Shown: piece by piece, positions 19,954 through 34,900 of the stretch
Layout: the number at the start of each line of letters is the position of its first letter
Position numbering within the stretch: position 1 is the stretch's first letter
Origin: Acanthaster planci
Lineage: Eukaryota > Echinodermata > Asteroidea > Valvatida > Acanthasteridae
NCBI RefSeq assembly: GCF_001949145.1
Contig: NW_019091572.1
Span: forward strand, 208,930-261,404
Length of the DNA stretch: 52,475 nucleotides
Direction: 5' to 3'
Position numbers and translations under genes: made by a program
Notes under the pieces: model-generated
Told to the model about the DNA's origin: nothing
Databases searched by the model: none
What the model saw: the letters and a program-made list of their open reading frames with translations, nothing else

Positions 19954-22900
19954 CTGTAAAAATGTTGAAAGAGCAAAAGGAATGAGCTACGATGATAAAG
20001 TTATCAGATTCTTTCTTCTAGAGTCTCGGGCCAAGATGAAGGGCCTACAGACCAATCCGATTGGACGCCATAACTGCAGGTGGCACTGCAGTCACATGCA
20101 CATTCTTCAGCTTGACGCGTGCGTGCATTTGCCTTACAAATCCCGGCACCCTATTGGTCAAGGAGGCACGTAACGCGCGCGCACCACCTGTCCACTAGCG
20201 TTGTGCCAGTGCAGTAATGTCTCTAATTCTGGGTGCCACATTACACTACAGACAATTATTTGAACAAAAGGGAGAATTATATTGCTTTATGGGTATAACA
20301 GTTTAGTCTGTCGGGATGATGATCATATAGGCCAAAATGAAAATCCTTTTGCAAGAAACCAATAACGAGGATTCTACACCGAATATAGAGGAAAATGGGT
20401 GCTTCATCGTTTGTTAGGAGTCTGATTAATTCACAGGCAAATGTATAGAAATATATGCACATGAACTAGTTGCACTGCACATAACAGTCCTACCCATGAT
20501 GAACAACCACGGCACTGCAGAGACAGCATGTTTGAGGGTTGTAAAGGAAAACGAACTCACCTGTGCCTTCAAACACAAAGCCATCGCTACTTTTCAGCGT
20601 GTGCAAACCAGCCTTGTTGACTGCCCGTACGTTGCCGTAGTAACGCAGTCCACTCTGCAGGTCCAGGCCAGTAAACTGGGCGAAAGACCCATTGGCTGAG
20701 AAGGTGTGGTCGGCAAACTGACGAATATCTTCCCCTGAAGAAAGAAAAACAAGACAGTCACTTTTTTGACAAGTACCTTACAGGCAAAACATTTTCAAAT
20801 GAGGTCCTGTTACGCTTCACCCAACAATTCAAGAAAGTTTTCCAGAGTCTACCAAGGTACTTTTGAGTGAAATTTCACAGAGTCAGAAGGGTCAGTTTGT
20901 ATTGTCACCCTCTAACTTACTGAGATACACCTAGTAATACTTACTGTACTCACATCCTACGTAGAAACCGAGGCATACCTGTGAGTTTTTTCACTTTGCC
21001 CGTTATTAGGCGCTGGGTACCGCAAGGTGTTCTCATGCATTTCCAAGGGACACATTTAGAGAAATTATGCCTGCTAAATTCACATCCTGTGTACTCACTT
21101 CCAGGACAGGTACTGAAGGACTTCCAGTATATATTCATCTCCGAGTCTATTGGGAGGTTCTGAGTGACACCCAGTAGAGAAGGTGCGCACTTGTCTCCCA
21201 TACGGGTACATGAGTGTAACCTAGAAGTGGGTATACTCACCACCTGGAGAGGTACTAACACCTGGTAAAATGTGTCCTCACCACCAGGAAGGTACTGAGT
21301 GACACTTGGTAGTGAGTGCACTTTCCTCCTGGATGGGTTCTGAGCGACATACACCGGGTAGTGAGTGTACTCACCTCTGGATACGTACTGAGCAACACCT
21401 GGTAAACAATGCACTCACCTCCTGGAAAGGTACTGAGCGACACCTGGTAGTGGGACATTGCATCGTCGAGAAACACACCCTCCCAGGAAATACAAATTAT
21501 GTCAGGATTTGTCAAGTGATCCGCGTCTTCGGTTGCATTGCAGGTTGCAAGATCTTTAATCTGAAAATGAAAGGTATTGCAGAAAATCAGATGATGCCAA
21601 AGACCTGAGGAAAATAAATTTCGGAGCTAAATATCAGTTCCTTACAAACTATAACTCCAAAACTGGTGAGGGCAAAGAATCACTATACCTGGAGAAAATT
21701 TACAGGCCTCTATGAAATCTCTCTTACCTTTGCGCCTCTGGCTGTTGAAATGCTGGGTGGTGTGACAACAGGGATGACGCCATCTGACCTGAACAAAGCG
21801 TAGGTGTTAGCATCATACCAGGCCCGGACAAACACGTGATACTTGACTCCCTTCTGCAGCTTGTGGTCTGATAGATACAATGCAAACGAGAGCGTTCCAA
21901 ATATAAAGAGAGTACACAATAGATGGACACAGCAATACCATTTGTGTTGTAGCTTCACTTCCACTTCCACGATCAACTCTCAATCGGATCATTGTGTATG
22001 CACTCTGGGATAGTTTCCATCGGACTCAGTCAAAAGACGACAACAAACTCAAAGATATAGTTGGAAGAGCAGGTTTACACAAACGGCACGCGAAAAAAAG
22101 AAGATGGGGGAGACAAAGGGCTATGTAGTTTAAAAAGAAGAAAAAATGAGGAAGACGAAGACAAAAATGTGACTGGGACTCCACGATATTTTAGAACATG
22201 AATGAAAATAAACACTACTCAGCCCTCTCTTTTGCTCTTGATTGAGGATGCCCATAAAGTTTCCATCTACTCTAGTGAATTGTACATTCAGTTTGCAATA
22301 TTCTTATTCAAGCGCTTTAATTTTGTGGATTTACTCATTGCAACATTTTGAAAGGGAAGGCTCTAAAACAGAATAGGGGAATTTTTAGGAATTGTTTTTA
22401 AGAGTTACTACTAAAGTTAAGCTAAAATTGCCGTATATTCTTAATAGGAAATTGCCAGATCTTGAGGTCATTTTCTCCATATATGCCGGAGTCTGTTACC
22501 TTCGTCTAGTGTGATAATGACTTGGTTATCCTGTCCCACGTCAAACCATACTCTGTCCCTGCCTGCATCAAAGACTCCAGATGGATCCGATGAGGAGTCA
22601 TCACCGATGCTCCACTCAAACCTGATGGTGAAAGGTAGGCAGCAATAGCAGAGGTTCAGTGGACCAGTACTGTTGGGCACTGTTGCCCCCTTCGTCTTTT
22701 GAAATCATGATGCTATCACAATGAAATAAAGAGGACTCTCCCCTAAATTCCAAAGCGTGCAAAAGTTATTCTGGTCAAGTGCAAATTCATTCCCATTGGT
22801 GGAAACGAGAGGCAAGACGAATTCAAGTGAAAAGTAGATTCAGTAATCGCGTTTGCACTGGAAGGGGTTTTCAAACTATTTCAATGTATCTTTTAGAGTA

Positions 22901-25900
22901 ATTTTCACTCTAAAATATCTAATCGTGAGTTTCAGTCTTTGGATATGAGTTAATTTTCAAACAAACTCGAATTGTCAATTCTGATTAATCGATCCATTGC
23001 ATCAAACAGTGTGATGCATAACTGCATTGTATGGTTCATATTTAAACCCTGCGTAATGCACTATTCTAACTCCGTGCATTGCGCTGTACGTTTTAAAAGT
23101 CAGACACGCAGATGCAAAGTTTACTAGAAATTCAAAGGTGGCGCGTCTTCACTGCGCATCAAAGTTGCTGGAAGAGAAATTTGTTATCACGCTCGTAGAA
23201 TATGGAATAAGGTAATTCCAGAAATTAGAGGTCCAAAAGTGTGACTTTTTTGTGTCCCTGTTACATCTTACCTTTGTGATCTAACATGGAAATATCACCG
23301 GAAATGATTTCAAACTGTTACTAAGTTTGGCATGTGATTTACATTAATTCATCACTCTAGGAAATCACAAAAATATGTTCTGAACTTACAAAATCACATG
23401 TCAGATGTGACAGGGACAAACACAAAGATGCACCCCAAATTTCTGGAACTACCTAATAATGTCATGTGTGTGTACCGTATACTACCCGACTTCCTGGTAA
23501 ACGGGACACAAATGCCACTGCATTGTTCTATGTTCCACTTGTGCTCATGTAATGACAATGTACAAACCAAATATGATTTACTTTCAGTACCCCCTTGCAA
23601 AAAAGATGTGTGCCGCCCTCAAAAATATTGCACCCCAGTCATGGCTCTGTAAGAGGAGGATCTAATCACTGGTAATTACTTCACAAGCACCGAATGTCCA
23701 GCCCCTCTTGCATGTACAGCAGTTAAATGTCAGTATCAATGCCCATGAAATGTGCAATTGGTATATATATATTATACATATATGCACTACGCACTTTCTT
23801 CGAAAAATGTTTTCAAGGGGCAGCAACAGGAGTGCCAATGTCATAATCAACACCAACATCATGAAAACTCACCATGTGATACCTAATCCTTTCTGTTCAG
23901 TGACTCGCCAGACTGCAGCTGCCATGAACTGAGTAGCGGTTTCATCGACGTCTGTCGCGGTGCTGACATCGTCATGCATCAGATCCAGTACGTCCAGAAC
24001 TTCTATCTCGGTGTTGGGATTACCTTGAAGGCAAAGCAGGAAATGATCAAAGAGGTGTGTGAAAGAGCAATGTACGACAGTGAATTTTCGTTATTTATCT
24101 TACGATGTTGTCTCCTGCATTTTTACCACTACTTCACTTTTTCATGTCACAAAAAAGGAAGAAAATATCATTGGATGTAAGGGGGCAAGATGGCTCCTCT
24201 ATATCACCCCTGTGGAAATCTCCAGGGTAATTAACTGCAACTTTCCTCTTGGGTCTGGTGATAGAAGGCCACAGCAAGTGCACATCCAAATTCTATTTTC
24301 TGCCTTCGAAAAATTTGGAAAAATCTGCCCTGCCCTGTTCGTACCATTGGTTTTTCACCTCCTTTTTGACTGTGCCCCCTTTTATCATAAACAGTCAGCA
24401 CTCAACATTTTTCAAACTACTGATTCCTCATTCCGCTTGAGCTCTAACAATAGCATTGCTAAATTGAAGATCAATTTGGCTTTCCTTGTCGAAAGGACAC
24501 ATATCCTCTCTACGAAACCCTGCTCACTTTCAGTTATGTCATTGCAACTCTGGCCTGCTGCACATCTTTCGCCAATAGGTGCGCATGCGCAGCGGCCCTT
24601 GCGGGTCGTTGCCGAGGAGCTTCGCAGCAGGACAAGGGAGCCCTCGTCGGCTGAAGTGGGAGAGGTCTCGAATGTTGAGTGATGGCGGATGCTTTGTAAC
24701 CCAACCTTGTGAAGAAAAGCACAACAGAAAACTTGAGGAAAAATAGATCACCAACTTTGTAGTCCATTAATGAAACATCAATGCCAGAAGAAGGTGGATT
24801 TATGACTAGTTTTTCAGTAAGTACGCAGCCAGCTTACGGTGACAATATGCGCTGCCTAACCATATTGCGATCCGAAAAATGTTTTCACAGAGGCACATTC
24901 TCTGGTATTTGTTACACAAAACTTTACTGTTATATTGAAAGAAAACGGATGTAATCCAAACTGGAAGCTGGTAAAACCTTTCAGGTGAAATCTGATGCAC
25001 TTTTGAGGGTTGTTCAAGTAAACAACTCTTTATTCGATAGTATGCTCTTCTTTTATCAAATCTGAAGAGATATTACGCAAAGATATTTTGCTGTGCATTT
25101 ATAAACAAGGTCAGTCTAAATGAAGTTTAAAGAGAAGAGAATTATCGCAATTGACCACAGAGGAAAGAAATTAGTAAAATTTGGAAGAAATACTGAAACC
25201 ACGATCAACCTTTTGACAAATTTCATTTAAATAAGTCCTTTGTCACAACTGCAGATTGATTTAAATTAGGAACACACACATCATGGGGATTGTAGAAAGA
25301 AGGTAGGTATGTTTACCCTGTTAACAGCCCATATGGAGATGTACAGATAGGGAGGAGACAGGTCTGTAATGCTGCCCTCTAGAGGTATGATGGCTGTCTG
25401 CGCAATGCCCTCGTCCAATGACATGCCATCGTTGCTGTGGTCTACACGGACTGGTCCATTCTTGGGACATATAAAAAAGACTCATAACTTAATGTTGATT
25501 TCCCAGTAGCCAGTTTGACAAAAAAAGATAAAAAACCACTAGTACTGAATTGCCTGAAATGAACACAAGACGACAGATGAACCAGGCATGGCATGTATAC
25601 TATGTAGCTCATAGGAAGTGAGCTGTCTTTCAAAACTGATGCAATGAAAAGAGTGGGTTGAGAACCCAATTTTTCTTTTTTTTGGGGGAAGCAAAATTTA
25701 GGAATTGTTTTCATGTAACCTTTGATGGCGTTTCTATGGGGGAAGCTACTTTTAAGGGACTTTTTAAACGCTTAGGGGAAAGAGGAGAAAATGAAACAGA
25801 ACAAAAAGATCAATTTATCATGTTTCATTTTACTTTCACATTAAAATGTTTGACTTGGGCTTTGATGGGCCATGGCCCCCGTTGCCCCCCTACCATTATC

Positions 25901-28900
25901 AATGACACCACAGAGTGAACTGCAGATGAGAGAACACGAGCCAAAACAGCCAAACAAACATAAAACAACCACATGAAGCATTACAAAATCATACACCATA
26001 TATGTATCGACTAAGAATATAACAATTTAAAAACACAGAAACTCATTTTGAAATTGTTTTTTTATGGATTTAGCAATTTATGGGCAATTCCTCCCAAATT
26101 TCAGTTTCATTATTGATGGTCATGTTAATCATACCCTTAATTTGATTTTTGAAAGAAACGCAAAGATACCTGAGTGAGTTCCGAGCCGCCGTAGGTGCGT
26201 CCGACGGAGACCAAGTAGTGGCTGATACCAGAGTGCACATCGGCAAATCCAAGCCAGGCCAGGGCTAAGGAACCAGTGGAGGTGCTGGTGTCTTCCAGCC
26301 ACGTCATCCAGCCAGAGTGCTGACGAGCAGGAGGTGAGGAACTACCTTGGTCTACCTCTTGTGGATCAATCCAGACGATGCGATGACGATTCAAGTTGGC
26401 GGCACTCTCTGTATCCACGGCAAACGCCCCAACGGAAGGTGGGCTACTATCGACCTGAGAATGGTGAAAGTTGTCATGAGAAGGCACGCTCGAGAGATGA
26501 CTTTTGACAACTATTCACTCTGAGCAGAACAAGAAAGGGCAAGTTTCTACACGGATATGACATCCAATTTGATGGGAACCCACAGCGTAAGTGCACAAAT
26601 TTATGCAAGCTTGGTGCATGATGCGACAAAACGCACGACCAATTTGTGTTAGAATGTGCGGGTGTGGAATGTATAGTTGGACCTCTGCACAAAAGAAGTC
26701 CACATAATGTAGGGTGTAATGGCGTTGTGTGGACTCGCACATGTCCACACAATATTTTCCCCTCTCTGAAAAACAGTATCAGAGGCATTTTTGGGTCAAG
26801 GTCAATGTGGCAAAATGAAGAGGAACAGTCCAGGAAATCATCATCAAAAACCCAGCCGGAAGGATAAGTTCTCCTAGTTGGAGAAAAAGGAGCATTCTCC
26901 TCAAGTTTCCTTAACCGCAGGAGAACAAAGAAATATCCACACTTTGTATGTAAAACAGGTATGGGTGTATATGGTTTGTGCATAAGACCGGTTGAAAAGC
27001 TTCCCACTGGCCTGCTATACTTCTTTGCTGATGAGGGTGTATTCCAACTCTGAGCAAATAGGTGGACCATCTTCCAAATGATGGATGGGTAAAATGCCTA
27101 ACTGGCACGCTTACACTAGGAGTTGTCAATAGTTCTCACGGCAAAGTACTCCATTGGTTGTGACAAGAAAGTAGTTACATGAGATTTGAATTGGCAGAGA
27201 CTGAAAGCAATGAGAGATGCAGTTAACACCAAAATGTGAGTGGCCACGGGATTTCACAGGATAGGTTCAATTAGCTGTAGTGTGCGTGTGTTCAAAAGGA
27301 AACGGACCAGCGGTCAAACCATACAGTTAGCACTCAATACTGATGAACTTGGGGAAAAGAGGGGAAGGAAGAGAATGGAAATTAAGGACGATGTTGAAGA
27401 CACAGATGGGGATCGTCTACGCTAGCAGATGCAAGCATCATTATGCACTGAAACCTACATTACATCAGACGATGTACAATTACGGGAGTGGACAACTACA
27501 AGTCAAACAGATCAAGATATGTCTTATGAAGTTTATTCAATGTCAAAATGGTGGACAGCCCAAGTTCTAACTACTGTGTGCTCAACATCCGTGGCTGCAA
27601 TGAGCCCCAAGCACGACCAAGAGAGGGTGCAATTTTCCTATCAATGGAGACTAGCTCTTTTGATAGGAACTGCATTTTGCTGATTCACAAATGACTATGA
27701 AATACGTGTTCCAACAAAAACACCAACAAAAATGAACACTCCCGAACCTCAACGTGGCTCGTTTTTAACCAGTGACGGTGCTTCTACTCAAGGCAGATTA
27801 GGCCTAAGGCAATACTCATCTGTAGAAAGTGGCTGAGCAGTGGGTCGCATAGGCACACATGCTGTTCCCAGCTATGGCCGTAACATTTTGACACATGGCT
27901 TTCTTACCAAAAGGGGTTCCATCTTGGCCTCCGTACAGAGGCCAGCAGCATTGCAAGCAACCACGGTTATGATGTAACGACTTCCATCGTGCAATGTCAA
28001 ATTGGTGAAAGTGTGGTCCACTTCACTCCCTGCAATCTGCAGACAATAAAACTGGTGACTTGATGAAGTTTATTCTGATTTATTAAGCATTAGTTCCTGT
28101 TCAAATACAACGAATCCGAATTGTAATATTTCTAAGCATTCAGCATATTTGATTTATGGGTAAATTCACTCAATTAATTCAGCTTAGGTCAACTTTTGTT
28201 CCAAAGGAGCCTATCCAAACTCCATACTGTTAGCTGCAAAATCTTTCTTTAAAAATGTTTACCTTGATTGGAGTTATACTGACGTCTCCATTGCGGTGTG
28301 TCCTGAGTGATATGTACTGGTCTCTGATACCGCTCTCAGGGTCAATGAACTTCCAGGAAAAGTGGATGAGATCGCGTAAAACCTATAACCAGGTTACACA
28401 ATTCAATCACAATGAAAAATCTATACAAGATTTTAATGAACAAATACAAGAATCTTAGCGGAACCATTTTTTCATGGATGTGTACATGATGACGACATGT
28501 TAGAAAGTCGAACTCCAAATTGATTACGCCTAGTTGTACGCTTGCAAGTCCCTTTGAAATCTTACCTGGGTGTTTTGGACGACCATCCCCTGCGATTTAT
28601 CAACAGCAGGCGCATCCACCACGTCAGGGGGGCTAGAGTCCAGACGGAACCCATTAGATGTAGCCTCACTCCACATGCCGAGCCGGTTATAGGCGCGTAC
28701 GGTGATGTAGATGTCAGCGCATGTGGGCAGCTGGTCTGACACTGGCAGGAATATCAGAGCATCCTCCGACAGCTCAATGCGTGAAGAGGGGAGAATGTCC
28801 TCAGCTCCTGGTGTAGTGCCAGCACGCCATTCGTAGTGGGAGAGGCCAGAGTGAGGGTCACGGAAGCCCCACCAATGGGCACGCAACTGGAACCTAAGTA

Positions 28901-31900
28901 GACAGCCGAAGAAAATGAAAATAGTGTAGTATTGAAAAAACTCGTAGGTTTGAAGCCACCACGCCTGAATTGATGTGCAGACCTTTGTATTGAAGGTCAA
29001 GCAAAACAAAATTAAAAATCAATCAACTAACCGTGTGCAATGCTGTTACATCTCTGCAGTTCCAATGTCTTTTACTTACACACGTTTTAACAGTTGCTAT
29101 CAATTCTCGATCCAACTCACCTTGATGACTGGTAGCTGATGTCACCATCCCCTGGTCCACCATCATACACCTTCCCAGGCACTGGAGGCGAGACATCTAC
29201 CATGACTCCATCGGAGGTCACTGACGTACAAAGGTCAGCTGCATTACAGGCCGTCGCTGTTACATAGTAGGTCAATCCAGGCACCAGGTTTAGATTTTCA
29301 GCAACCACATCTGAGTGCGAAAACACAATAGGTTATCCAGACTTCCCTTACATAAAGGACGGGATTTACACGTGGGATGCTTTGCAACGCGTGACCATAA
29401 GCATATATTTGCTTTGGTCATTAGCTGGTCAATTTTCTGACTTCGGTCATACCTTTGTGACGTCATTGTTCTGACTCGTCGTTAACGATGATATGAGTGG
29501 TTGATCATACGTTCTTAACGGCAGAGATTAAGCAGACTTTTTTTGTCGTCTACGAATAAGTTAATCATGAATCCCCCAATCTGATATTGCAAAATGGGTA
29601 ATGTCTTCTGGAAAAAAAACGAGAAAGCAATAGCACAAAGAATCTTGCTGAATATTGAGTGAAAATGACATCTAACAACGGTGTTGTCTGCTACCCTGTA
29701 CTTTATCTCTCTCTGCTTAGTTTGGTGGGCGACCTTAGGCATGTTCCTGGCTATTTTTGCGTTGACGTCACAAACAACTTTATACGTTATAACATGCCCA
29801 AGTGCCCCTTCACGGGTGAAAAAAAGAGAGGTTTGTGAGGACCACGGGTCGAAGACCATGCACTCAAACAGAAACTGGTTCTACTGTGTGCGAAGCACTT
29901 ACTAAGGAGCCTGTGTGGTAAGTCCCACCAAAGGGGCATCGTTGCTACATTTATAATCACAACAAACCATTTCTTTTTCTACACATGGATTGGATATACG
30001 TCTACGTATGTGTAACACAAATGCTCAAGTTTAGAGGGACCACAGGGCTGATCACGAGCAGAGTGGCGCAGCAACAGATTTATATGATGATAAAAAGCTC
30101 TTCAATTGTCTTTTCAAGTGGAGAACATAAAAGGAACACACATAGCGACAGAAACCTTACGCAATTTAGTACAACTCAACTCCGGTCAGCTGTGGTCATA
30201 TATATGACAAACGGCATCCGTGGAAGTTCAAATATCTCATGAAAGACAACATACAAGAAGCACATGTAGCAACATTAATGGGTCTTCAGAGGAAAACAAA
30301 GCCTAGAGATGTGCTTGGACTAGTCTCAGCTTATGTGTACATTTATGAAACTAGAAAAGACAAAAAAAACTTTGATGTGTACAACTGAAATCTGTTCCAG
30401 ATTATTTCAGTGCCGATGTCTGAATATTACCTGTGTTCAAACCCACATACTGTTCAAGCACGACATCGCTACACCCTGGACACGTCCCAGCTCTCCAGAA
30501 ATAGCCGATGATGGAACTATGCGGGTCATGGAAACCTTCCCAGAATGCTCTCAACTCGGTGCAGTCTCGCTGGAAGTCTCGGTCTCTATGATTGGCCGGC
30601 GCTCGCCCCAGATCTCCGTCAAAGACGTGGCCGGCAACTGGAGGGCTGGCATCGACCGTGAAAGCTCCGTAACTCCTCAGTGTGATCAAGCCCACAGTAT
30701 TGATGGCCTGAAAAAGGTGCATAATAGAAACATTTTTCAAGTGTGGAAAACAATCCCGGTCATTGTCACCGTGGCCAGAGTTGGCCTACTATTTCACAAA
30801 AGCAAACTTGACAACGTATTCTGCCTACAACTAACCTTCACAGAGATAAAATACGAGTGACCATCTTGAAAAGGTAAACGCCGTGAAGGATCACTGACAC
30901 CCGTCTCATTATCCACTCTCGTGAAAGGCATGATGTCTGCACGGCCTCGGTGTGACCCCACAGCCCACTCGTAGTATGCAACACCACTCTCCCTGTCTGA
31001 GAACACATTCTTCCAACTGAAAAAAAGACCAAACATTCAGTTGAATGAAATAACATACAAATAAATGTTAAAATAACCACCACAGTGTATAGAATCAAGC
31101 CTTGGCTTTAGCGCCATGGATTCGTGTTCAAATTCTAACGCCATGTTTGTGTGATTTTATTTCACAGACAGCCGCTGAACCTTTTCTTCTCCGATTTCTG
31201 GGGTTAAATCTTGTTGGTGATGACATAATTAAGCGAAAATAGAAAAGCACTGGCCCCATTAAGAGGAGCAGAGTGGGTTGGGCATTTCTACAATGTGTCT
31301 GAAAGCTTGTTTCATTGTGGATTTCACTGTCTGACAGTGTACCTCGCCGAGATGGAAGTTGTCGACCGGATGAAGCTGCCACCAATGTCCAACGTGTGAT
31401 CCTCATTGACAACAGGAGGAGACGTGTCAATGACTATTGAATCTGACATCGCTTGGGAAGACAGGCCGACAAAGTCAGTTGCTGATTGGAGGAAAATGAA
31501 CAATGCCACAAACACTTGAAATGGAACGAAGCAACCCATAATATGCTTGAGGTGTTACTTGAAATCTCTCACTTTTTAAATAACATCTTGTCAGGCGGTC
31601 TTTATCAGCTCAACTGAGATATGACTACAACAAGATTTAAATTTGATGAGACATAAACTACTTCAACATATAATATTAAAGCAATTACTGGACAAAGTCT
31701 CCCACATCAGACTTGAGAAGACAAGCAGTGATTAAAAATGATGACAGAGTCACAATTTTATTAACAGAGGTCCCCTCACTTAACAAACCCTTTTGCACCC
31801 TATATCTTTACCTCTCACTGTGGCATAGTACTTGTGTCCATTCTGTAACCTCAGCTTGTGTGCGATAACCTTGTTGGTGATTCCAACTCGAGTGAATCCT

Positions 31901-34900
31901 TTTACGTCGCTGCCACCTGGCATTGAGCCTGCCGTGACAGAATGTCAATAATACAGATGTACCGAAGTAAATTATCACACACTTCAGGGAAAATGAGTAA
32001 ATGTGACCTGTTACAACAAAATGAACCTTTACGTCACACTTAGCTGTTTTCTATTCTAACGAGTCGAAGTAAAAGATTCAAGGGGAGGCCAATTTTTGAG
32101 TTTTGTAATAGGCCCATTCGGAAATAGCAACCCATTTTTCAGTTTAATTCCAAAGTTTCAGCAGGATCAGATACTTAAACCATGATTTTCCTACCAATTC
32201 TGATGATAGCATTATTTGTACCCAGTCAGAAAAGTTGAAACGGTGTTAGAAACAAAGACACAAAGCCGCCGGAATGACGTCTCATTGCTGCCCTACTTTT
32301 TACCCCAAGTGTTATAATACGATGGTAAAGGTCTTTTTTTTCTGCTGCAAGAATTCCAAAATACCAATATCTTAATATTTGAGAAATTTCGACTTATTTT
32401 GCCGTGACAGGTCGCAAATGGTGGTTTCACCGAGTCTCATCATTGCAAAATTCATCAGCAGCACGTAGGATGAGAAATCACGCTTTGATTGGTTCTCTTG
32501 CAGACATCAATTCTGTTGCTCAGCATAATAATGACTGACAAGCACATGAAATGTCTTCTTACCAATGGCATATTCATAGTATTTGATTCCCGAGTGATGA
32601 CGGGCGAAACCGTGTTCCTCAATGTCAGTGAATGACTCCCAGTGCAGCACCAACTCTGAGCTAGAACTCTGTCCACATAAAAACAAGACAAAGTCAGGTT
32701 CGTAACTGTCAGTAGTCTTCATCCAAACAAGTCATTTCATCCAAAATACAAACCACAATGGGCCAGATAAGTATTTAAACATGTTGTGACTGAGCATATG
32801 GCCACAGGTCGACCTTGTGCGAGTTAATGACCTCCGCGCATTTTTTGGGCATGCGCTATTGGAATGTTGTTATGATAAGCTGGTTCATTAAAAAATTGCT
32901 AGCAAGTGCTCGTTTGGATCTCAGTTCACGCCAGTTACGTGTAGCTTCCCTAATGCAACAAAGGGTTGTGTGTATAGCCTACCCATAGGTAGTACTTACT
33001 GTCTAACAAGTGATATGTAAAAGCTTTGGAAATAAAATAAAAAAATTTCGGATTTTTGTTTTTCCCCTGCCTGACATGTATTATAACACTGTACACTCAG
33101 TGTTTGGCCCCGAAGGCTTGTGAAAAAAACCACAAGCGTACTTGGGTGAGACTCGAAAAAAACTTTTAACATCTCCCCGGCGCAAATCCATCCTTGGAAA
33201 TAAAACTAAGCTTTTAATGACAGTTAATGATAAAGCAAAAAAGAAGACATTACTTGACTGGTTTGATGCTGGTTCCAACCGATCCATACAGAGCCAGGGG
33301 TCGGTGGGGTCGTATCTACGACAACACCATCACTGCAGCTTGACACAGCAGGTAATGGTTCATTCCAGAGCTCATGCTGCACTGTAACTTCATCAGCGTG
33401 GATGCAAATACGATAACGCTTCCCATGCTCCAGGGATAAGTCAAGAATATTGACGAACTCTTGATCTAAAAAAAAAAATCAAATATTACCACCCATGCCA
33501 ATCCCAGTGCACGTTGTAATGACTTCCATACGTCATTCAAATTTGAACCTCTGTGGGAGGACAAGTAGACTGGGCATGATACTGACTTCTAGTCAAGACT
33601 ACAGTCCTAGCAACCATGTCCAGTTTCAGCCAACACGCTACGTTCAGTCCTTAGCTAAGAGACCTGTTGCGATGCCTCACATAAATTTTGTCCAGCCTTC
33701 TAAACTGAGAGAGAGTTCAGTGCTTTTAAAAGTGCATCTTTGAAGTTGTAACTGAGACAAAAAACTGATCATTCAACATCATTATCCTACCTGTCTCCCC
33801 ACAGGCCATAACCCTTGAGTGATTGCATGGATACTCCAAACCCAAGTCCAAATCTCCGAAGTCTGTTGATCCGGTGTCCTCAATGGCTGCCCAGAAGTAG
33901 GCCCTGTGGCGCAGCGTGGGCCAGACAGCTGATAAGGAGGATGTAGACGAGATGTAGTTCTTGTCTGGTTCCGGCCACACTGCATTCGGCTCAAGGTAAA
34001 CTTCATCTGTTGCAAAGGCAAGATGATAAAAGGTGTACGTTTCATTTACAGCCGATCGCCACAAATTCTGACTCATTAGAACAGCATATGTTTGATATTT
34101 ATATGTGATGCGATCTGCAAAATTCCTTCACATGGTGAGCTTTGTCATTTGGGTGCATATAAACTTCCAATTAATATGGACGCACTCTTGTTTTCAGGTC
34201 TTTTCCATTTAGGATTCTAGGTTGTCAAAAACATGAATGTAGGTTGTCTAGAACCACGAATTAAACAGCTTTGAAAACAGGTCAGTGTCCAGATGAATAT
34301 GAAGTTGATACGCACCCAAATGACAAAGCTCACCATTTGAAGGGTTTTCGCAAGACCACATCACGTTTACGCAATCGTATATTTGTTTTTCTACACTCCA
34401 GGAGAGATCCTTGCTATCACAATAGGCAATGTGCACAGTGGCCAAGTTCACACTGCACCCCTAGCATAAAGAAGCTTAAAGGGAAACTTACGATCTGCAT
34501 CAATGACAACATGGGGCACGACGAGCGTCGCATTGTCACAGTCAACAATCTCTGTGCTAGCGATGGAGGATAGGCCGGCTTTGTTGTAGCCTCTGACTGA
34601 TAGCCGAAGACAGACATCCAGGTCTAACTGTCCACCGTAGAATGCCGTGAAGCGGGCCTTTGGAGCAAGATGGGTGACACAAGGGTTTGAAATGAGTATG
34701 TTATACTCAAAGAACAGAATCCATATTTGAGTTCTTGTTTAAAAGAATGTGTTCCCTTGTAATGATCGAAAATATAAAAGAACAGTCTCTGAAATCTAAT
34801 TCTTCAATGTAGGGACAACTTTAAGGAGAGTTCATAAATCTTGACCTATATTTGCGTGTAAATGTTTTATACTTCACTATCTTTTGACTGTCTCAGTCTG

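Noticed and set aside
20950-21515. Minus-strand frames of 86 and 154 codons next to exon 42
   Set aside because: They read through the 45-bp minisatellite. The consensus donor at 21418 ends the exon before them, and exon 43 joins in phase from there.
31085-31150. Possible tRNA-like B box in intron 29
   Set aside because: Only one weak box, no A box at the right distance, no repeat partner found.
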